Source of the DNA: Oscillibacter faecalis_A
Lineage (GTDB): Bacteria > Bacillota > Clostridia > Oscillospirales > Oscillospiraceae
DNA length: 64,000 nucleotides
NCBI RefSeq assembly: GCF_029218125.1
Contig: NZ_JARFXX010000005.1
Span: forward strand, 1 to 64,000
Reading direction: 5' to 3'
Shown: positions 33,560-41,054 of the stretch, in pieces
Numbering within the stretch: position 1 is the stretch's first letter
Layout: every line of letters starts with the position of its first letter
The notes under the pieces: model-generated
Database searches by the model: none
What the model saw: only the letters and a program-made list of their open reading frames with translations
Told to the model about the DNA's origin: nothing
Program-made: the position numbers and the translations under genes

Positions 33560-33588
33560 TTGACAAAGTATGCTTCAAAGCATATCAT
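33560..33588 (+). promoter_or_regulatory. cysK promoter with palindromic operator
   Basis: -35 TTGACA (33560-33565), 17-bp spacer, -10 TATCAT (33583-33588). TATGCTTCAAAGCATA (33569-33584) is a perfect palindrome with a 2-bp centre filling the spacer and overlapping the -10. It is well placed for repression by the adjacent Rrf2 protein. Confidence 0.85.
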
Positions 33589-33618
33589 ATAAACATACCT
33601 AATCAGTAGGTGATTGCC

Positions 33619-33693
33619 ATGACTCTCTTAACCAAACTCCCCTCTCCTGATTTTCGATGTTGAAGGCTGCGGTCCATTTTTAGAAGCCTCAAC
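33619..33693 (+). promoter_or_regulatory. cysK leader: 14-codon ORF and stem-loop
   Basis: AGGTGA precedes ATG 33619, which opens MTLLTKLPSPDFRC and stops at TGA 33661-33663. The last codon is Cys. The stem GTTGA-GGCT / AGCCTCAAC (33659-33668 / 33685-33693, one bulged A) starts inside that Cys codon and covers the stop. This is the arrangement expected for ribosome-position-dependent control of the following cysK gene; function is inference. Confidence 0.55.
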
Positions 33694-33719
33694 CTTTAAT
33701 ATCAAAAGGAGAACACATT

Positions 33720-34652
33720 ATGTCTAATATTTATACCTCTGCCGATCAATTAGTCGGCCATACGCCCCTGCTGGAACTGACGCATATCGAAAAGGCCCAC
33801 AGCCTGAAGGCTCGTGTGCTGGCGAAGCTGGAATATTTCAATCCTGCCGGGTCCGTAAAGGACCGCGTGGCGGTGGCCATGCTGGATGACGCTGAGAAGC
33901 GGGGCGTTTTAAAGCCCGACTCCGTTATTATTGAGCCTACCTCCGGCAACACGGGCATCGGTCTTGCCTCCGTGGCGGCCGCCCGTGGCTACCGTGTCAT
34001 CATTGTGATGCCGGAGACCATGAGCGTGGAGCGGCGGCAGTTGATGCGTGCCTACGGCGCGGAGCTGGTACTCAGCGAGGGCGCCAAGGGAATGAAGGGC
34101 GCCATCGCCAAGGCGGAGGAGCTGGCGAAGGAATACCCCAACAGCTTCATTCCTGGCCAGTTTGTCAACCCCGCTAATGTGCAGGCCCATTATATCACCA
34201 CCGGCCCCGAAATCTGGGCGGATACCGATGGCGCTGTGGATATTTTGGTAGCCGGTGTCGGCACCGGCGGCACTATCACCGGCACGGGCCGCTACCTCAA
34301 GGAGCAAAAGCCTGCGCTGAAGGTCATTGCGGTGGAGCCGGCAAGCTCCCCGGTGCTCTCCACCGGTATGGCAGGAGCTCATAAAATTCAGGGCATCGGC
34401 GCCGGCTTTGTGCCGGAAATTCTGGATACCACCGTTTATGATGAGATCATTCCCGTTGCCAATGAGGACGCCTTTTCCACAGGCCGCGAGATCGGCCGGC
34501 ATGAGGGCGTGCTGGTAGGAATTTCCTCCGGCGCCGCCGTGTGGGCGGCGATTGAGGCGGCAAAGCGGCCGGAAAACGAGGGCAAGACCATTGTGGTCCT
34601 GCTGCCGGACACCGGCGACCGCTACCTTTCCACGGAACTGTTCGCGCAGTAA
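33720..34652 (+). CDS. cysK: cysteine synthase (O-acetylserine sulfhydrylase)
   Basis: A 310-aa PLP enzyme. 'NPAGSVKDR' holds the PLP lysine (Lys47), 'TSGNTGIGLASVAA' binds the substrate carboxylate, 'GVGTGGTITGTGRYL' binds the phosphate. It makes cysteine from O-acetylserine and sulfide. AAAGGAGAA upstream of ATG 33720. It is the first of a set with cysE and a desulfurase. Confidence 0.97.
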   Translation: MSNIYTSADQLVGHTPLLELTHIEKAHSLKARVLAKLEYFNPAGSVKDRVAVAMLDDAEKRGVLKPDSVIIEPTSGNTGIGLASVAAARGYRVIIVMPETMSVERRQLMRAYGAELVLSEGAKGMKGAIAKAEELAKEYPNSFIPGQFVNPANVQAHYITTGPEIWADTDGAVDILVAGVGTGGTITGTGRYLKEQKPALKVIAVEPASSPVLSTGMAGAHKIQGIGAGFVPEILDTTVYDEIIPVANEDAFSTGREIGRHEGVLVGISSGAAVWAAIEAAKRPENEGKTIVVLLPDTGDRYLSTELFAQ

Positions 34653-34666
34653 AAAGGGCGTGCCCC

Positions 34667-35440
34667 ATGCTGAACTATGCGCGGTTAAAGGAGCGGCAGC
34701 TCCATCTGCTGGCGCTGCTTCGCTTCCTGCTGTATCCCAATGTATTCGCCCCTGCGGCGGAGGTTCATACCAAGGCCGAGGCGGAGTCCGCCGTGCGGAC
34801 GCAGCTTCGTGATATTTTAGAGCTGATCTGCCCGGATATTTCGCCGGAGGACACGGCAAACACATTGCTGGTTCGGCTCCCGGCTGTCCGAAAAATGCTG
34901 GATACCGATGTGCAGGCGGCTTACGAGGGCGACCCCGCCGCCACCTGCCGGGAGGAGGTCATGCTGGCCTATCCCGCCTTTGAGGCCATCAGCGTATTCC
35001 GAATCGCCCACGAGCTGTACTGCCTGCATATCCCCATGCTGCCCCGGATGATGACGGAGTACGCTCATTCCGTGACCGGTATCGACATTCATCCCGGCGC
35101 GGAGATCGGTCCCTACTTTTTCATTGACCACGGCACCGGTGTTGTTATTGGCGAGACCACCGTCATCGGCGCCCATGTTAAACTCTATCAGGGTGTGACA
35201 CTGGGAGCGAAGAGCTTTGCTGTTCAGCCGGACGGTACGCTGGTCAAGGGCCGGAAGCGCCACCCGGACATCGGCAGCAATGTGGTCATTTACGCCGGAG
35301 CCACCATCCTTGGCGGTGACACCAAAATCGGTGACGGCTGCGTCATCGGCGGCAACGTCTGGCTGACCCATTCCGTAGACCCCGGCAAGCGGGTATTGAC
35401 CGCCCGGGAGCAGACGGAGCTGATCACTGCGGATATCTGA
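34667..35440 (+). CDS. cysE: serine O-acetyltransferase (EpsC/CysE type)
   Basis: A 257-aa left-handed beta-helix acetyltransferase. An N-terminal helical domain is followed by 'TGIDIHPGAEIGPYFFIDHGTGVVIGETTVIGAHVKLYQ' with the catalytic His, then further hexapeptide turns. It supplies O-acetylserine to CysK, whose gene is 14 bp upstream. The usual C-terminal CysK-docking Ile is present: the protein ends in 'TADI'. Confidence 0.95.
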   Translation: MLNYARLKERQLHLLALLRFLLYPNVFAPAAEVHTKAEAESAVRTQLRDILELICPDISPEDTANTLLVRLPAVRKMLDTDVQAAYEGDPAATCREEVMLAYPAFEAISVFRIAHELYCLHIPMLPRMMTEYAHSVTGIDIHPGAEIGPYFFIDHGTGVVIGETTVIGAHVKLYQGVTLGAKSFAVQPDGTLVKGRKRHPDIGSNVVIYAGATILGGDTKIGDGCVIGGNVWLTHSVDPGKRVLTAREQTELITADI

Positions 35441-35460
35441 TTTTTTCATACCCCTCCATT

Positions 35461-35520
35461 GCGTAAAGGGCAATACGGCTCTGCGGCAGTCTGCCGCGGG
35501 CAGCGTATTGCCCTTTGCGC
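35461..35520. repeat. long hairpin between cysE and desulfurase genes
   Basis: GCGTAAAGGGCAATACG pairs with CGTATTGCCCTTTGCGC (one mismatch) around a nested CTGCGGCAG/CTGCCGCGGGCAG loop. There is no T-run after it, so it may be a processing or stability element rather than a terminator. Confidence 0.6.
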
Positions 35521-35551
35521 GCGGAAAAATCTCTGTAAAGGAGACTGCCCT

Positions 35552-36739
35552 ATGACCGTTTACGCGGACAACGCCGCCACCACAAAAATGAGCCGCGCTG
35601 CCATTGACGCCATGCTGCCGTATCTGGAGGGCTGCTTCGGCAATCCCTCCAGTCTATACCGCATGGGGCGGGAGGCCGCCGGGGCGCTGCAAAGCGCCCG
35701 GGAGACCGTGGCAGACTGTCTTGGCTGTACGCCACGGGAGCTCACCTTTACCTCCGGCGGCAGCGAGGCCGATAATCAGGCCCTCATCTCCGCCGCCCGC
35801 ATCGGCGAGCGCAGCGGCAAAAAGCATATTGTCTCCACCGCCTTTGAGCACCACGCCGTTCTCCATACGCTGAAAAGGCTGGAGGCGGAGGGCCTTACGG
35901 TGGAACTGCTGCCGGTGGGTCCCACCGGCACCGTTACCGCCGGACAGGTGGCGGCAGCCCTCCGGCCGGATACCTGCCTCGTGTCGGTGATGTGCGCCAA
36001 TAACGAGATCGGCTCCGTGCTTCCCATTGCGGAGATCGGCGCCGTGTGCCGGGAGCGGGGCGTGCTGTTCCATACGGACGCCGTGCAGGCGGTGGGTCAT
36101 CTTCCCATCAACGTAGAGGAGCAGAATATCGATTTGCTGTCTCTCTCCGGCCACAAGTTCCACGGCCCAAAGGGTGTCGGCGTGCTGTATGCCCGACGGG
36201 ACGTTCCCCTGACTGCGCTCATTGAGGGCGGCGCGCAGGAGCGGGGCAGACGGGCTGGCACGGAAAACGTCCCCGGCGTCATGGGTCTTGCCGCCGCGCT
36301 GAAGGAAAGCTGTGCCCACCTTGCGGAAAACGCGGCCAAGGTCAGTGCTCTGCGGGACAGGCTCATTACCGGACTTTCCAAAATCCCCCACAGCGTTCTC
36401 AACGGAGACCCTGTCCACCGCCTCCCCGGCAATGTGAGCTTCTGCTTTGAGGGCGTGGAGGGGGAGAGCCTGTTGCTTTTGCTGGATCAGGCCGGAATCT
36501 GCGCTTCCTCCGGGAGTGCCTGTGCCTCCGGCTCGCTGGATCCCAGCCATGTTCTGCTGGCTATCGGACGCTCCCGGGAATTGGCCCACGGCGCTTTGCG
36601 CCTGAGTCTTAGCGAATGGAACACGCAGGCGGAGATAGACTATCTCATCCGGGAGGTCACCCGGGCGGTGGAGCGTCTGCGGAGCGCTTCTCCCGCATGG
36701 CAGGTGTGTCTTTCCGGCAAACAGCAATTCATTCTGTAG
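35552..36739 (+). CDS. iscS: cysteine desulfurase (IscS/NifS family)
   Basis: A 395-aa class V aminotransferase-fold enzyme. 'YADNAATTKM', the PLP lysine in 'SLSGHKFHGPKG' (Lys202), and the active-site cysteine loop 'GICASSGSACASGS'. It releases sulfur from cysteine for Fe-S clusters and tRNA thiolation; the next gene mnmA is a direct client. ATG 35552 with AAAGGAG upstream; the longer frame includes the hairpin and is rejected. Confidence 0.95.
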   Translation: MTVYADNAATTKMSRAAIDAMLPYLEGCFGNPSSLYRMGREAAGALQSARETVADCLGCTPRELTFTSGGSEADNQALISAARIGERSGKKHIVSTAFEHHAVLHTLKRLEAEGLTVELLPVGPTGTVTAGQVAAALRPDTCLVSVMCANNEIGSVLPIAEIGAVCRERGVLFHTDAVQAVGHLPINVEEQNIDLLSLSGHKFHGPKGVGVLYARRDVPLTALIEGGAQERGRRAGTENVPGVMGLAAALKESCAHLAENAAKVSALRDRLITGLSKIPHSVLNGDPVHRLPGNVSFCFEGVEGESLLLLLDQAGICASSGSACASGSLDPSHVLLAIGRSRELAHGALRLSLSEWNTQAEIDYLIREVTRAVERLRSASPAWQVCLSGKQQFIL

Positions 36740-36764
36740 ACCTGTGTACCCAAGGAGGAACAAT

Positions 36765-36824
36765 ATGGAATTTTTCAAGAAAGCGGCGGCGCTTGACCGC
36801 TTTTCCGGCTGTCGGGTGATGTGA
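36765..36824 (+). CDS. 19-codon ORF coupled to mnmA
   Basis: AAGGAGG lies 8 bp upstream of ATG 36765. The frame (MEFFKKAAALDRFSGCRVM) ends at TGA 36822-36824, whose last base begins the mnmA ATG. No other ribosome site precedes mnmA, so its translation probably depends on this small ORF. It may be a gene remnant or a genuine leader. Confidence 0.55.
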   Translation: MEFFKKAAALDRFSGCRVM

Positions 36825-37888
36825 TGGGAAAGGTATTGATCGCGATGAGCGGCGGCGTGGATTCCAGCGTTGCCGCGTACCTTATGGGCCAGCAGGGCTG
36901 GGACTGCCTCGGCGCCACCATGACGCTGTACCGCAACGAGGACATCGGCATTTCCCGCAGCCGCACCTGCTGCTCGCTGGAGGATGTGGAGGATGCCCGG
37001 AGCGTGGCAAACCGGCTGGGAATGCCCTACTATGTATTCAACTTTTCCAATGAGTTCCGCTGTCAGGTCATGGACCGCTTCGCCGCGGCCTACGAGCGGG
37101 GGCAGACCCCCAATCCCTGTATCGACTGCAACCGCTACCTGAAGTTTCGGCGGCTCTATGACCGGGCGTCCCTGATGGGCTGCGATACCATTGCTACCGG
37201 TCATTATGCCCGCATTGAGCGGGAAAATGGGCGATATTTATTAAAAAAGGCGCTGGACACAAGCAAGGACCAGAGCTATGTGCTCTATATGCTCACGCAG
37301 GCGCAGCTATCCCATACGCAGCTCCCGCTGGGGGCGTTCCATAAGACGGAGGTGCGGGCCATTGCGGAGGAGCAGGGCTTTTACAACGCGAAAAAGCCGG
37401 ACAGTCAGGACATCTGCTTCGTGCCGGACGGTGACTATGCCACTTTCATCCGGCGGCATACCGGAAAAACGGATGTCCCCGGCGACTTTACAGACGAGTC
37501 TGGCAAAATCTTAGGGCAGCACAAGGGCATCACGCACTATACCGTCGGCCAGCGGAAGGGCCTTGGCGTTCCCTCTAACGAGCCGCTGTACGTCAAGGCT
37601 ATCGACCCGGCGCGAAACCGCGTGGTGCTCAGCGGAAACGCGGCTCTATATTCCCGGACGCTGACAGCCGGGGACCTGAACTGGATCGCGTGGGATACGC
37701 CGCCCCGGCAGTTTCAATGCAGCGCCAAGACCCGCTACCGCCAGACGGAGCAGCCTTGCACGGTGACGGTCACGGCGGAGGGCCGCGCAGAGGTCTGCTT
37801 CGATATGCCCCAGCGGGCCATCACGCCGGGACAGGCCGTGGTATTTTATGAGGGAGATACCGTCCTCGGCGGCGGTACGATTTTGTAA
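36824..37888 (+). CDS. mnmA: tRNA-specific 2-thiouridylase
   Basis: A 354-aa MnmA. The PP-loop 'AMSGGVDSSVAAYLM', catalytic cysteines in 'NPCIDCNRYLKF' and 'SQDICFV', and the C-terminal beta-barrel are all present. It places sulfur on U34 of tRNA-Lys/Glu/Gln using persulfide from the upstream desulfurase. Starts by TGATG re-initiation. Confidence 0.96.
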   Translation: MGKVLIAMSGGVDSSVAAYLMGQQGWDCLGATMTLYRNEDIGISRSRTCCSLEDVEDARSVANRLGMPYYVFNFSNEFRCQVMDRFAAAYERGQTPNPCIDCNRYLKFRRLYDRASLMGCDTIATGHYARIERENGRYLLKKALDTSKDQSYVLYMLTQAQLSHTQLPLGAFHKTEVRAIAEEQGFYNAKKPDSQDICFVPDGDYATFIRRHTGKTDVPGDFTDESGKILGQHKGITHYTVGQRKGLGVPSNEPLYVKAIDPARNRVVLSGNAALYSRTLTAGDLNWIAWDTPPRQFQCSAKTRYRQTEQPCTVTVTAEGRAEVCFDMPQRAITPGQAVVFYEGDTVLGGGTIL

Positions 37889-37894
37889 GTAAGG

Positions 37895-37916
37895 GCCGGG
37901 AGCATTTGCTCCCGGC
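37895..37916. terminator. terminator between mnmA and M23 gene
   Basis: A perfect 9-bp stem GCCGGGAGC / GCTCCCGGC with an ATTT loop, followed by TTCTTC. It lies between convergent genes. Confidence 0.75.
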
Positions 37917-37924
37917 TTCTTCAT

Positions 37925-38629
37925 TTACTGCTCCAGATAGGCGCGGGGGTCCACGGCCTTTCCGTCCCGGCTCACCGCGAAGTGCAGGTGGGGCGCGCCG
38001 CTCTCTGCGGCGGCGGTGGTGCCGACAGCGCCGATGATCTGCCCGGCGGATACGCTGTCCCCGGTTTCTACCGTGGGCTTGGACTGCAAATTGGCGTAGG
38101 TGGTTTCGTAGCCGCCCTCGTGCTCCAGTACCACGGTGGTACCCATCAGCGCATCGCCCGTGACGGAGCGTACCGTCCCGGAGCTGGCCGCCAGCACAGT
38201 GGTCCCGGCCTTGGCAGCAATGTCAATGCCGTCATGGGTGCGCCAATCTCCCATTGTGGGGCTGTAAATTAGCTCCTCCATGGAAAAGGCGGTCAGAACC
38301 TCGCCCCGCAGCGGCTCCACAATGAGCTTGGGAGCCTGTGCCGCTACGGGAACGTCCTCCACCGGCAGCTCCGGCATTTCCGGCTTGTCCGCCGTGTCTA
38401 CGGGGACGGGCTCCGGCTTCAGTGTTTCCGCCACCGGCTCCTCTACGCGCTCTGGCACCGTCACCGGCTGAGAGACCGCCGCCTGCGGCGTCACCGGGAG
38501 CTCTTGTACCGGCTCCGTGCCCTCTCCGCGCAGCAGCACCCAGCCGCACACGCCCACCACAGCGAGGCAGACCGCCAGCGTACCGTAAAAGCCCACGCCG
38601 GATAGCACCTGCTTCACATTTCTTTCCAT
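37925..38629 (-). CDS. M23 (LytM) metallopeptidase, membrane anchored
   Basis: A 234-aa protein: N-terminal transmembrane helix ('GFYGTLAVCLAVVGVCGWVLL'), a Pro/Glu/Val-rich spacer of about 70 residues, and an M23 domain. Zinc ligands are intact: 'THDGIDI' (H-x3-D) and 'PHLHFAV' (HxH). The layout and size resemble SpoIIQ-type engulfment proteins of spore formers, but secreted cell-wall hydrolases look alike, so that is only a suggestion. Confidence 0.85.
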   Translation of the reverse strand: MERNVKQVLSGVGFYGTLAVCLAVVGVCGWVLLRGEGTEPVQELPVTPQAAVSQPVTVPERVEEPVAETLKPEPVPVDTADKPEMPELPVEDVPVAAQAPKLIVEPLRGEVLTAFSMEELIYSPTMGDWRTHDGIDIAAKAGTTVLAASSGTVRSVTGDALMGTTVVLEHEGGYETTYANLQSKPTVETGDSVSAGQIIGAVGTTAAAESGAPHLHFAVSRDGKAVDPRAYLEQ

Positions 38630-38712
38630 AAAATTCCTCCCTTGCAGAAAATAGGTACGATGGGAGTATGGACGCGGGAAGCGGAAACTATACCGCTTTC
38701 GGGCAAAAACAG

Positions 38713-38741
38713 TTGCAATCTATGAAAAATCGCGGTATAGT
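38713..38741 (+). promoter_or_regulatory. promoter of ECF S-component gene
   Basis: -35 TTGCAA (38713-38718), 17-bp spacer, -10 TATAGT (38736-38741). It predicts a ~105-nt structured leader. Confidence 0.75.
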
Positions 38742-38743
38742 AA

Positions 38744-38816
38744 GCGGGTAACTGCCGGCCAAGCCGGCTATTTTCCCGGCATTTCTTCGTAACCGTGCCC
38801 CGGGGCACGCCTCCCG
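38744..38816 (+). promoter_or_regulatory. structured 5' leader, candidate riboswitch
   Basis: CGGG (38745-38748) can pair with CCCG (38813-38816), enclosing hairpin GCCGGC-CAA-GCCGGC (38754-38768) and the palindrome CGTGCCCCGGGGCACG (38794-38809). This three-way arrangement lies just before a vitamin-type ECF transporter, a common riboswitch client. I cannot match it to a known class. Confidence 0.45.
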
Positions 38817-38853
38817 TTCAAGACGGCAAACCACTTTGAAAGGGAGCTTTTCC

Positions 38854-39411
38854 ATGAATGCAAATTCCAGAACCAAATTGCTGCTGCGCCATCTGACCTG
38901 CGCGGCTATGTGTCTGGCCCTGTGCCTGTACCTGCCGTTTCTCACAGGACAGATTCCACAGATCGGCCGGGCGCTGAGTCCCATGCACATTCCCGTGCTG
39001 CTGGCAGGCTTTCTCTGCGGCCCGTGGTGGGCGATGGTGGTGGGACTGGTGGCGCCCATGCTGCGCCACAGCCTGTTTTTGATGCCGCCGCTGGTCACAG
39101 CCATTGCCATGAGCTTTGAGCTGGCGGCCTACGGCCTGTTTTCGGGCCTTTTGTACCAGTTGCTGCCGAAAAAGCGGAGCAACATCTATGTGTCGCTGAT
39201 TTTGGCCATGCTGGGCGGACGTATCGTCTGGGGCCTTGCCATGACGATCATCAGCGGCGTCACCGGCTCCGAGTTCGGCTGGGCGGCCTTCATCGCCGGA
39301 GCCTTTACCAGCGCAGTTCCCGGTATCATCGTGCACATTATCTTGATTCCTGTGTTGGTGATGAGCCTGCAAAAAGCAGGCTTTTTGAAAACGGAGCCCT
39401 GCGCCGCCTGA
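38854..39411 (+). CDS. ECF transporter S component
   Basis: A 185-aa membrane protein with about five or six hydrophobic helices: 'LSPMHIPVLLAGFLCGPWWAMVVGLVAPMLRHSLFLMPP' contains the family's conserved helix 2-3 region. It is the substrate-binding subunit of an energy-coupling-factor importer; the ATPase/T module must be encoded elsewhere. The substrate is probably a vitamin or related small molecule, not identified. AAAGGGAG precedes ATG 38854. Confidence 0.85.
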   Translation: MNANSRTKLLLRHLTCAAMCLALCLYLPFLTGQIPQIGRALSPMHIPVLLAGFLCGPWWAMVVGLVAPMLRHSLFLMPPLVTAIAMSFELAAYGLFSGLLYQLLPKKRSNIYVSLILAMLGGRIVWGLAMTIISGVTGSEFGWAAFIAGAFTSAVPGIIVHIILIPVLVMSLQKAGFLKTEPCAA

Positions 39412-39494
39412 TTTCCGCAGAGAAAAGAGCGACGTCCGCGCCCCCACACTTGAAAAAACGCCCCATGAGGGGATAGTGAAAAACAAGATTTTTC

Positions 39495-39528
39495 CGGCCA
39501 GCAGCCCAAACGCTGCTGGCCGCTTTTT
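39495..39528 (+). terminator. terminator after ECF S-component
   Basis: The 11-bp stem CGGCCAGCAGC / GCTGCTGGCCG with a 6-base loop is followed by CTTTTT. Confidence 0.85.
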
Positions 39529-39565
39529 GCGCGGCAGGGCAAAGCCTGCGCGCTTTCACCCTATT

Positions 39566-39640
39566 TTATCGCTGGCTGACCTCCCACGGCTCCTGAAAGA
39601 TGAGATCATCCACATCGCCCAGCGGCTTTTTCGGTTCCAT
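39566..39640 (-). CDS. 24-aa small ORF
   Basis: AAAGGAGGGG precedes ATG 39640 by 6-7 bases on the minus strand. The frame reads MEPKKPLGDVDDLIFQEPW and ends six codons later at TAA. The strong ribosome site argues for translation. Acidic, no signal peptide, function unknown; it stands alone between two plus-strand genes. Confidence 0.45.
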   Translation of the reverse strand: MEPKKPLGDVDDLIFQEPWEVSQR

Positions 39641-39884
39641 ATCCACCCCTCCTTTGCAAAAAACAGAACTCCTACATGATATGCGCTCAAATGCGAAAAG
39701 TTGCACGAAAACGTGCAACAGACCTGAAAATTTTTTCAAGCGGGACACCGGCATTGCTCATAGCAGGCTGCGGCCTTCAAAAACGAGGCTGCAAAAGAAA
39801 ATTGTTCACAGTCGGCAGGCTTTACAAAAACACTGGATATGTGTATAATATTCTTAATTATGTGCAAATGTGAGGAAATTGACC

Positions 39885-41039
39885 ATGGAGATCACTCAGG
39901 GAGTTCGGTTCGACAGCCTGAAGCTGTCCCCCGAAATTCTGCGCGCTCTGCTGGAGCGCAATATCGTTCAATCCACCCCGGTGCAGGCCGGCTGCATCCC
40001 TCCCATGCTGGAATGGCGGGATGTGGTGGCCAAGGCTCCTACCGGCACCGGTAAGACTTTTGCCTACGGCATTCCCGTCGTGGAGCATATCGACCCTGCG
40101 GACGAAAGCGTGCAGGCGGTGATTTTGGCCCCCACCCGGGAACTGGCTATTCAGATCACCGATGAGCTGCGGGTGCTGTGTACCTACAAGCCCGGCGTCC
40201 GGGCCGTGTGCCTGTATGGCGGTGCCCCCATCAACCGGCAGATCGAGGCGCTGAAAAAGCGTCCCCAGATCGTTGTGGCCACACCGGGCCGGCTCTCCGA
40301 CCACATGAAGCGCCACACGGTCCGGGTGGAGACCGCCCAGACCGTGGTGCTGGACGAGGCGGACCGGATGCTGGATATGGGCTTCATCCATGATGTGACC
40401 CGCCTGCTGGACAAGATGGACAAGCGGCGGAATCTCGGATTGTTCTCCGCCACCATTTCCCGGGAGGTCATGGATATCGCGTGGGTGTACCAGCGGGACG
40501 CTGAGGAGATCACCGTCCGGGAGGACGAGCAGAACAAGCCGGACATCAAGCAGTTCCGCATGGACGTCAGCTATGACGGAAAGGCGGAGGCTATTGCCAA
40601 AATTCTCACGGAGACCGGCTTTGACCGCTGCATGGTGTTCTGCAATACCAAGGGCAACACGGAGCGCATCACAAAGTTTCTGCAGATGCGGGGCATTGAC
40701 GCCCAGTGCATCCACGGCGACATCCCCCAGAAAAAGAGGGAGCAGGTCATGGATTTGTTCCGCAAGGGGAAACTCCGGGTGTTTGTCTCCACAGACGTTG
40801 CCGCCCGGGGCATTGATGTAGACGATGTGGACATTGTATTCAACTGCGACATCCCCGACGAAAATCAGGACTATGTCCACCGCATCGGCCGTACCGGCCG
40901 GGCCAAGCGGCAGGGCGTAGCCGTGAGCTTTGTGGCGGATTTTCCCTCTAAAATCCGCATGGATGACATCGCTAAGAACACTCGCAACGAAATTCTGCCG
41001 GTGAAATTCGACGATGACGGCAAGCTGACCATGGCTTAA
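39885..41039 (+). CDS. DEAD-box RNA helicase
   Basis: A 384-aa minimal DEAD-box protein. Motif Q 'NIVQSTPVQAGCIP', Walker A 'APTGTGKTFAYG', 'PTRELAIQI', 'DEADRMLDMGF', 'SAT', 'VFVSTDVAARGIDVDDV' and 'HRIGRTGRAKRQG' are all present. It lacks the CsdA/DbpA-type RNA-binding extension. Probably ribosome assembly or RNA turnover. The frame allows an earlier TTG/ATG but ATG 39885 fits the family start. Confidence 0.95.
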   Translation: MEITQGVRFDSLKLSPEILRALLERNIVQSTPVQAGCIPPMLEWRDVVAKAPTGTGKTFAYGIPVVEHIDPADESVQAVILAPTRELAIQITDELRVLCTYKPGVRAVCLYGGAPINRQIEALKKRPQIVVATPGRLSDHMKRHTVRVETAQTVVLDEADRMLDMGFIHDVTRLLDKMDKRRNLGLFSATISREVMDIAWVYQRDAEEITVREDEQNKPDIKQFRMDVSYDGKAEAIAKILTETGFDRCMVFCNTKGNTERITKFLQMRGIDAQCIHGDIPQKKREQVMDLFRKGKLRVFVSTDVAARGIDVDDVDIVFNCDIPDENQDYVHRIGRTGRAKRQGVAVSFVADFPSKIRMDDIAKNTRNEILPVKFDDDGKLTMA

Positions 41040-41054
41040 AGCAAAGGAGTCCTT

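Noticed and set aside
38744..38816. Assignment of the leader to the THF riboswitch because of the ECF gene
   Set aside because: The conserved THF-riboswitch core sequences are not present as I remember them, so no class is assigned.
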